Notes under the pieces: model-generated
Seen by the model: the letters and a program-made list of their open reading frames with translations, nothing else
Databases searched by the model: none
Told to the model about the DNA's origin: nothing
Assembly: GCF_033439725.1 (NCBI RefSeq)
Contig: NW_026944389.1
Coordinates: 1,736,001 to 1,800,000, forward strand
Direction: 5' to 3'
From: Neurospora tetraspora
Lineage: Eukaryota; Ascomycota; Sordariomycetes; Sordariales; Sordariaceae
Length of the DNA stretch: 64,000 nucleotides
Shown here: positions 57,512 through 64,000 of the stretch, in pieces
Layout: each line of letters opens with the position of its first letter
Position numbering within the stretch: the stretch's first letter is position 1
Made by a program: the position numbers and the translations under genes

Positions 57512-58772
57512 TTACCAATCCTTGGCAATGTCGAAGCTCCACTCGAACTCGAGATGGGTCTTGCCATCGTCGTCGACGAAGCGAGAGACGGCGTTGTAGT
57601 TGCCGCGGGCGAGCATACCAGAGGGGGCCTCCTCCTCGGCGACTAAGGTATTTCGTAAAACTTGGTCAGCTTTTTTTTTTTTGCTTTTATTCAAACACAG
57701 ACAGACAGACAGAGACGGACAGGACGTCCGTCCGAAAAAGAACAAACAAAAAAAAAAAAACTACTCACAAGTCTTGGTATAAATAGGATTCTTATCCGTG
57801 TTGGGCGCATAGCTTCCAATCATCTCGCTCGTCTTGCCACCGGGGATCCTGATCTTGCCGCGCTTGACCGTCTGGACGTAGTGCAGACCGCTCAGGATCT
57901 CGTGCTGCACCTTGAACTGCGCCTTCATGGTGAACTTGGCACCCTCCTTGATGGTGAAGGGGTGCTTCTTGAGGTCCTCGAGCGAGCCCGGGGTCGAGAG
58001 GTCGATCACGACGGGCTCCCGGCCGGGAGACTCCATGGAGAGCGAGTGGATGATGCACACGCGCGGGTCGTTGGGGTCAGACAGGTCATTGCCGCCGCCG
58101 AGGCCGAGGGACTCCTTGTAGCGCTTGAGGGACTCGTCGTTCTCGTCTAAGGGGGAGGGGGTTAGTCATTGTGGTTCTTTTTCATGATTGTATGCCTTGT
58201 GTATGTGGCTGAATGCGGTTTGGTGTTGTGAATGACGCTGCCGTGGTCTTCCGGTCTGGCAGATGGGCCATTTCGCGATGGCTCTCGCCCCCTCATCTTC
58301 GAATCAGGGGCATGCCCTGTTGGGAGTTGTGAACGTCTGCGACGACCTTTGCGATTGTTGACTTGGCAGTCAAGTAAACAATCGCAAAGGTTTCTGCCAT
58401 GGGAAACCATGACGAGCTTTACTTTGCGCTCATAGTGGTCGTGATTTCATGCCAAAAAACATGAAAAGTGGTCATGTGTGAGGCGTTGCCATAGTCCTTG
58501 CGCCGTGAAGCATTGGCGGTGAAAGGGGTAAACCATCATGTCGTCACCGCACCCGCAGTTCCCCTTTTCCAAAAGTCCCACGATCCGCGCGATGCCGCAG
58601 AGAAGATGCAGGTGAAAGAAGATGGGTATGATGCTGAAAAGAAAACAAACAGTGAAGACAAAGGTTGGAACATACCCATCTTTTGGTACTCAGCCAAGGA
58701 CTGCTTGGGCTGAGAGAGCTTGTAGCCCGAGTTGTCCTCGGGCATCAGATCTTCGTCATGTCCGCCGGCCAT
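57512..58772 (-). CDS. rdi1: Rho GDP-dissociation inhibitor
   Basis: Three exons on the minus strand: 58772-58676, 58146-57769, 57642-57512; 201 aa. N-terminal flexible arm (MAGGHDEDLMPEDNSGYKLS then QPKQSLAEYQKM...DENDESLKRYKESLG) contacts the switch regions of Rho GTPases in this family; the immunoglobulin-like C-terminal part (VIDLSTPGSLEDLKKHPFTI, KEGAKFTMKAQFKVQHEILS, GLHYVQTVKRGKIRIPGGKT, MIGSYAPN, EEAPSGMLARGNYNAVSRFV, HLEFEWSFDIAKDW) binds the prenyl tail. It keeps Rho1/Cdc42/Rac in the cytosol and so links to the PKC pathway gene at 9.5 kb. Intron 1 is long for this genome (529 nt) and contains a strong hairpin. Confidence 0.96.
58346..58390. ncRNA. intronic hairpin of Rho GDI intron 1 (candidate small-RNA precursor)
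   Basis: CCTTTGCGATTGTT at 58346-58359 is the exact inverse of 58377-58390, and ACTTG/CAAGT (58361-58365, 58371-58375) closes a five-base loop: about 19 paired bases with one small bulge. Both strands would fold; whether it is processed is unknown. Could equally be a small fold-back insertion. Confidence 0.4.
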
Positions 58773-61252
58773 TGTGAATTATTGGGGTTGTGGTTGTTGA
58801 TTAAGGTAGTAGATGAAAATCGGGTTGCGAGGCTGAAGGTTCGGGATATGAAGGATATAAAGTTGCGATAAAGTGTCAAGAAAGACAGGACAGGAGAAAA
58901 GAAGAAGTCGAAGCTATGATGGTATTTACGGCGCCGATCTGATGAAGGTTTTGGAGGGGTGACGAACAAAGGCCGGAGCTTATTTATTTGGGCAACGGGA
59001 GCACTGTGCACACCCAATCGACACCCACACAGTTCCAGATTGTCCACCCACGTCCACCGTCGTTCGCTCCGAGTCGCCAGGAACCACTCATTGAGAGGGG
59101 CTGAGCCCAAAGAGTCAACTGAAGAGTGAACCAGTGTGACAGATGGAACATGGAGGGGCTCACTCTTTCAGGTTGTCTTCTCTTTGGCCACAGCTGTTAA
59201 AGCTGGTGGGGCCAGGGGGAGCTGCATCTGCGATTCGGGGTCTCGATGCGTGGGCAACACCAAGACGGGCCCATCATTGGATAACCCATGGGCCATCTGG
59301 AACGCTGTCGACCTCTCGAGACTTGTCCTTCCTGGTTTCCGTGTGCAGAACATATCAAATCTGGAATCCCCTCATTGACTGGTTGTTGTTGTTGATGTTG
59401 CCTTGGGAGCCTCTGTGCCTCTTGACTACATCGCCCCTCGATGCTGTGAACCAGACGGGCCTTTGTTGACTCTCTCACCTACTTCTCTCTAGGGACCTAC
59501 CTGGTGGATTAGTGACCAAGCTACCACGATGATCTGATGGAATTCGACAAGTCGAGTGGTTTCATGAAACTGGCGATGTGGTCGCCAGCGGAAAAACAAG
59601 TGCCTCTGTTGTCACCGCCCCTGGGAGGAAAAAAAAGGGGTTCACCGGTTCAGAGCTTGGAGAAGGTGTAGCGATGGTGGTGAGCGATGGTGCCAAGACG
59701 TGAGAGGGCCGATTCCGATCAGAGGCATTGGAGTTTTGAGTCGTTCACCGCTCATTCTTCCCCGCCAGGGACCCGTCCGCTCTAGATACGGGGGACTCTC
59801 TTCACCGTTGAAGTCCCGGCATGTCAGATCACGGAACGGGCCACCCTCCGGTTATTTTGATTTATATCACCGCCCTTCAGCCTTCTTGTCTTTTCCTTCT
59901 CCTCGGCGGCTGAGATCCGTTATCTGCGGCTTGTCTCACAAATGTTAGCACGGAATGGAGCTTGATCCAACACGAGGCAAGCTGTTTGTAGCATCCCGGT
60001 GTGAATCACTTGGGGGACGCCTCTGCCTGGTGGTGTAGAGGTCTTGGCTACCCCAGATTGACGCGGTCGACGGGTTCCTGGACGGGATGACGGGTGACAG
60101 TTCAAAGCGTGTATCACCACCAGATGTGGCCAGTCTATGACTTGATGCCATTCCCTTTGCCCCCCGCCGAGGCGACCGTCAGTCCAGCAAACAAGATCGG
60201 CCTTTATCACAATAATGCCTCATCAGGCCTTGTGTCGACTTGGTTGACATCCATTCGCCGGGTCTTGACTTTGTCTGTGGCTTCTCCAAACACCGCAAGG
60301 CACACCCACGCAAGCACTCAACTCTGCAGCAGAGACGTGAAGAGTGTCACTGCGTGTGGAACATTGCTCACATTGCATCCGTGGAGGACCTTGTCTCTCC
60401 GCTTTCTGTCTGCTGCACCGCTACTACCGCTGCTACTGCTGCAAAGTGCAATGGGATGCGTCGAGATGCGGACGGCCGTCTCTGAGTCTGGTAGTATTTA
60501 TTGGTGGGGATGTTGGGAATCCAATCGGCTTGTTGAGCACACACAGCGAGGAAGCGAGTGATGCTGCCACAGCTGCTAGACGCTTGGGCCACCCCACGCC
60601 AAACACCCTTCCAGAGTCGTCACTGCCGTCACTCGTCTCCGCCCAAGCTGGCCCTGAAAAGTGCCCACAATCAAATCCCAAGGTGGTGTGGCCCGTGTCC
60701 CATGATCCCGCGACACGCTAAACCCTCCTCAGCGGACGACGTCGCGCTATTCCTCTGCACTGCTGCACCGAAGGTCTGACCCCGGTCTCGTTTCCCCCAT
60801 CAACCCATCATTTGTCCCATCCTGCCTCTCCCCGTTAGCTTCCAGTGCAGTGATTCCCCAGAGTCCAATCTGCCAGATTGCGCGCGACCGACCGCACTTT
60901 TCCCACCCCCGAGCGGTCTTGATCGTCATCATCCCTCACACACCTTCAATCCCATCCTCCGCCGTGCTCTCCACGAGATTCCAGCGCACGGGAGCATCCA
61001 TTGAATTAGCATTCTAGCCAGAATTCTCTTTGGCTCAAATCTCTTTGCTAGTAGCAATTTTATTTGTGTGTTTGGCTCGTCTTGGTTACCTTGTCCCCCC
61101 GACCATCCCGACCAAAAGGACACTGCGCGACCTGCGCGCAAAAGATTTCGCCATTCACGACACCAATAGGAGACCACCCATTGTGGCCATCGTCGCCTCC
61201 CCCAAACCCATCCCAACATTTGTATAGCTGTTCAGCCACTCCCCGCGACATC
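58773..61252. promoter_or_regulatory. divergent intergenic region, Rho GDI / Bqt4-like gene
   Basis: 2.5 kb with no supported gene; several short frames on both strands lack protein character. C/T-rich leader before the ATG at 61253. Confidence 0.5.
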
Positions 61253-62824
61253 ATGGCGACAGTAGCTAGGCATCTTCCGGCCCGTCGCAACCCTCTGATG
61301 CTCGAGGATGTGCCCTCCCGTAAGCCACCGTTCACAAGTGCGTGAACGAGAAACCGGAGCTGACTTGCGCAACTACAGACACAGATCTTGCAAGCCGTCG
61401 CCGCTTGGGGCAGACTCAACTGACCCCTCGCATGGTCACCGCTGTTCCGGGCGCTGAGGTTGATCCGTCGTCTCTCCTGGCGTTCGACTACGCCCACCTC
61501 AGAGCCCCTTTGCCCAAGGGTATCGTCTCGGGCATCTTCAAGTCTTCTCCTCCCAGCTACTTCCTCATGCGCCGCAGCCAGGATGGTTACATCTCGGCTA
61601 CCGGCATGTTCAAGGCCACTTTCCCATATGCGTCGACAGAAGAGGAGGAAGCGGAGCGCAAATACATCAAGTCTCTTGCCAGCACGAGCCCCGAGGAGAC
61701 CGCCGGCAATGTCTGGATTCCCCCTGAGCAGGCTTTGATCCTCGCCGAGGAGTACCAGATCACCCCCTGGATCCGAGCCCTTCTCGACCCCTCAGATATC
61801 GCCGTCACAACCACCGACAGCAGCGCGCCCAAGCAGATTGCTCCTCCTCCCAAGTTCTTCGGAGCTCAGCCTCCTCTTGTTGCTCCCACACCGCCTACGA
61901 CTCGCAGCACGCGCAGCCGTCCTAGCAGTCGCCGTTCCTGCAGCCCTGGCAAGGCTACAACCAGCAGCAAACGCGGCACCACCCCTCGCAACACCACGCG
62001 CAAGGTTACCGCTGAAGCTTCTGCCACCACGGTTACCACTACTGCCACCGCTACCGCTGTCCCTGCCACAGAGACTCCCGCCACCAGCTTCGCCGACTCC
62101 CAGGCACCTACGCTCATCAATGGCGAGATTCCTACCTCTACCCCGATCAACACAGTTCCAGTTACCAAGATCCAAACTGCCGAAGCAGAGCTCAAGGTGG
62201 AGTCGGTCGAGAGGGAGCCTGTCGTTGTGCTGGAGCCTATCGAGGAGGAGCCAAAGATCAAGGTGCGCATTGATGAGGATGTCAAGCTGGATAAGGATGG
62301 CGAGGAGGTCAAGCATACCAAGGTTGAGCTTGAGGTGCCCTTAATGGCGGGTGAACCCCCGTCTAAGGAGGAGGCGAGGAAGATGATCGAGGAGGCCAAG
62401 GCTATGGTTGAGGCTGCCGTCAAGGCCGATGCTGAGGCCGCGGCTGCCCTTATTGAGGGCTCCAAGGCCGATGTTGAGGATGAACAGGCTGAAGGCGAGG
62501 CTGAGGCCGAGACCAAGGCTACCGAGGAAGAGAAGGCCGATAGCAAGGGCAAGCGCAAGGCGGAGAAGATTAGCGTCGATGAGGATGAGAAGGCTGCGGG
62601 TGAGGCTGAACAACCTCGGCGAGCCAAGAGGGTGAAGACCGAGGCAGAGTTGCGCAAGGATAGAATCCGGAAGCGCGCCTACCTCGGTCTCACCGCCACG
62701 TTTGCCGTAGGAGCTCTTGGGTACGTGCTGCTTCTTTCCAAGTGACATATTGACCGTTTGCTAACTTTTTCTGCGTAGTGCCCTTCTTCCCATAATCACA
62801 CCGTATGTGGCCAACGTACTATAA
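61253..62824 (+). CDS. bqt4: Bqt4-type KilA-N/APSES-like nuclear envelope protein
   Basis: Three exons: 61253-61319, 61379-62720, 62779-62824; 484 aa. Exon 1 encodes MATVARHLPARRNPLMLEDV. The N-terminal domain (YAHLRAPLPKGIVSGIFKSS, YFLMRRSQDGYISATGMFKA, NVWIPPEQALILAEEYQITP, WIRALLDPSDI) is the KilA-N/APSES-like fold seen in APSES regulators and in fission-yeast Bqt4. A Thr/Ala/Ser-rich linker and a long acidic Glu/Lys/Ala helix follow. After the basic stretch RRAKRVKTEAELRKDRIRKR the protein ends in one hydrophobic segment (LGLTATFAVGALGALLPIIT), a tail anchor completed only by exon 3. Bqt4 anchors telomeres to the inner nuclear membrane and supports the meiotic bouquet. Reading through the GTACGT donor at 62721 would give a shorter tail. 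Confidence 0.9.
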
Positions 62825-64000
62825 ATCCGTTTGGGACGTAGACACCATATTTCTTTGTTCTGTTTAAGCCGAGTTGGCACATGACGCGATATTGAAGGAG
62901 ACAAGGGGCGCAGGCCGAGTTCGTTCAAGGAGTCTTCTGTGTACTAGGGATAATGGTCGTTTTGCTCTTGTATCTGGTTAACCACGGGTCAACTCGAACT
63001 TCGTGGGTAGCTTCGGTGTGCAGCATGGTTGGGCACCAGGACTCGGACGGAAATAGGATTTTCTTGAATTCAAGGTTGGTTTCATTTTCGGTTTGTTTTA
63101 TGTTGCACATACCCCCCACTTCGGCGTCTGTCGCCTGTCAATCAACGATTGAGAGTCCATGGCATGAAGGGCCATGGCTTTGAATGGAGGTGGACCGGTC
63201 GTTGGATGGAATCTGGTTCTCCATGTAGGAACAACATAGGTATATACAATCTTTGAACACAAGCGCAGGCGGTATGCTATTGATACTCTCGCTGAGGTGG
63301 GAACGAAAATATTTCAGCGGAGGAAGACTTCAGCTTCATGCTGGGCTGGGAGGCTCCTTTTGTAGATAGTCGAGTCTAGTGGACTGCGTCATGTATGGAA
63401 CAAAGCAGATCTTTCGGCAAGGGATTTTCCGAGGTCTATCTTCAGTGTCAGATATTCTTTGTCATGTATGCAACGCAATAGTCACACTGGCAGTTTCTCA
63501 TCGTTCGGCATCGCCCATTGACAACAAGCCAATGTCATAGACTCGACTTGGACAGGCATGGTGGAGAGGTACCTATTCTACCATATCGTCTGGTGTTTGC
63601 AAGTTATCAGCTTATCGCAAGCTTCAGGTGGGGGGAAAGCTGATATGCATTTACATAAGCTCTTATCGTTGTAAACGAGCAGACTCCAATTGAGCTCCAA
63701 TTTTGCAAGCGCACGAGTCATTTCCGCTCAATCGCACATCGCATATCTTTTCCTTTTTTCTCCTCTCTCCAATTTTTTTCTTCTCCCTTTCCCACCAAGC
63801 ATCAACACCACAAACATCATCACCATGATGTTTTGCGGGCTTCGTTCTGGCAGCCCTTAATTGGGAACTGTCAAAGGGGAACATGACCTCGGCGCTCATG
63901 CAAGCGTCGGCCGTTACCCCTCGACCCCTCTTCTTCACCTTCTTTTACCGAGTTAGCTTCCATTGGGCTTCTATTGGCGATCCCATGACCTGCTTCAAGG
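62825..64000. other. 3' flanking region, no gene seen
   Basis: About 1.2 kb after the Bqt4-like gene to the window end. No convincing frame or RNA; pyrimidine tracts near 63750-63790. Confidence 0.5.

Noticed and set aside
1-64000. CRISPR arrays, prokaryotic operons, riboswitches
   Set aside because: Spliceosomal introns and fungal genes throughout; no regularly spaced repeats.

Overview
The window is nuclear DNA of a filamentous ascomycete. Genes are far apart, introns are short (about 50-175 nt, donors GTAAGT/GTATGT/GTGAGT, acceptors YAG, CTAAC-like branch sites), and the products are typically fungal: a GT15 mannosyltransferase, fungal PKC1, She9/Mdm33, Bqt4 and Snz/Sno-type vitamin B6 enzymes. 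The divergent pdx1/pdx2 pair close to PKC and the PPG1 phosphatase fits, from memory, Neurospora linkage group IV. I place it in Neurospora or a close Sordariales relative; this is inference, not a search result.

Left third (1-24.5 kb): GT15 alpha-mannosyltransferase (+), mitochondrial ribosomal protein S12 (-), short/branched-chain acyl-CoA dehydrogenase (+), protein kinase C (+, six exons), mitochondrial inner-membrane She9/Mdm33 (-), a Ser/Thr-rich single-pass membrane protein (+), a very large stonustoxin-like/AIG1-type GTPase gene whose reading frame is broken twice (+), then pdx2 (-).

Middle (24.5-45.5 kb): the 2.2 kb between divergent pdx2 and pdx1 holds two inverted-repeat elements, one a clear MITE with an 8-bp target duplication and a telomere-like core. 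After pdx1 come another inverted-repeat element, a Q-rich FAR1-type DNA-binding protein (-), a decayed NACHT/ankyrin (NLR-like) relic, a 370-aa conserved-looking protein (+) and kinetochore Nuf2 (-). A gene-poor stretch of about 8.6 kb follows, with a perfect 23-bp palindromic hairpin and a second MITE (41217-41763) whose ends resemble those of the first.

Right part (45.5-64 kb): an 816-aa disordered basic protein (+), a CCHC zinc-knuckle/Pro-rich/RS-rich protein with a 13-nt last exon (-), PP2A-like phosphatase PPG1 (+), Rho GDI with a strong hairpin in intron 1 (-), and a Bqt4-type KilA-N/APSES-like nuclear-membrane protein (+).

Functionally the genes are mostly housekeeping. PdxS and PdxT make PLP together. 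PKC, Rho GDI, the mannosyltransferase and the membrane protein could all touch cell-wall/Rho signalling, and PPG1 is a STRIPAK phosphatase in relatives, but nothing here shows co-regulation. The most unusual items are the MITE family, the broken SNTX-GTPase gene, the NLR relic, the intronic hairpin, and an apparent one-base frame conflict in the essential S12 gene.
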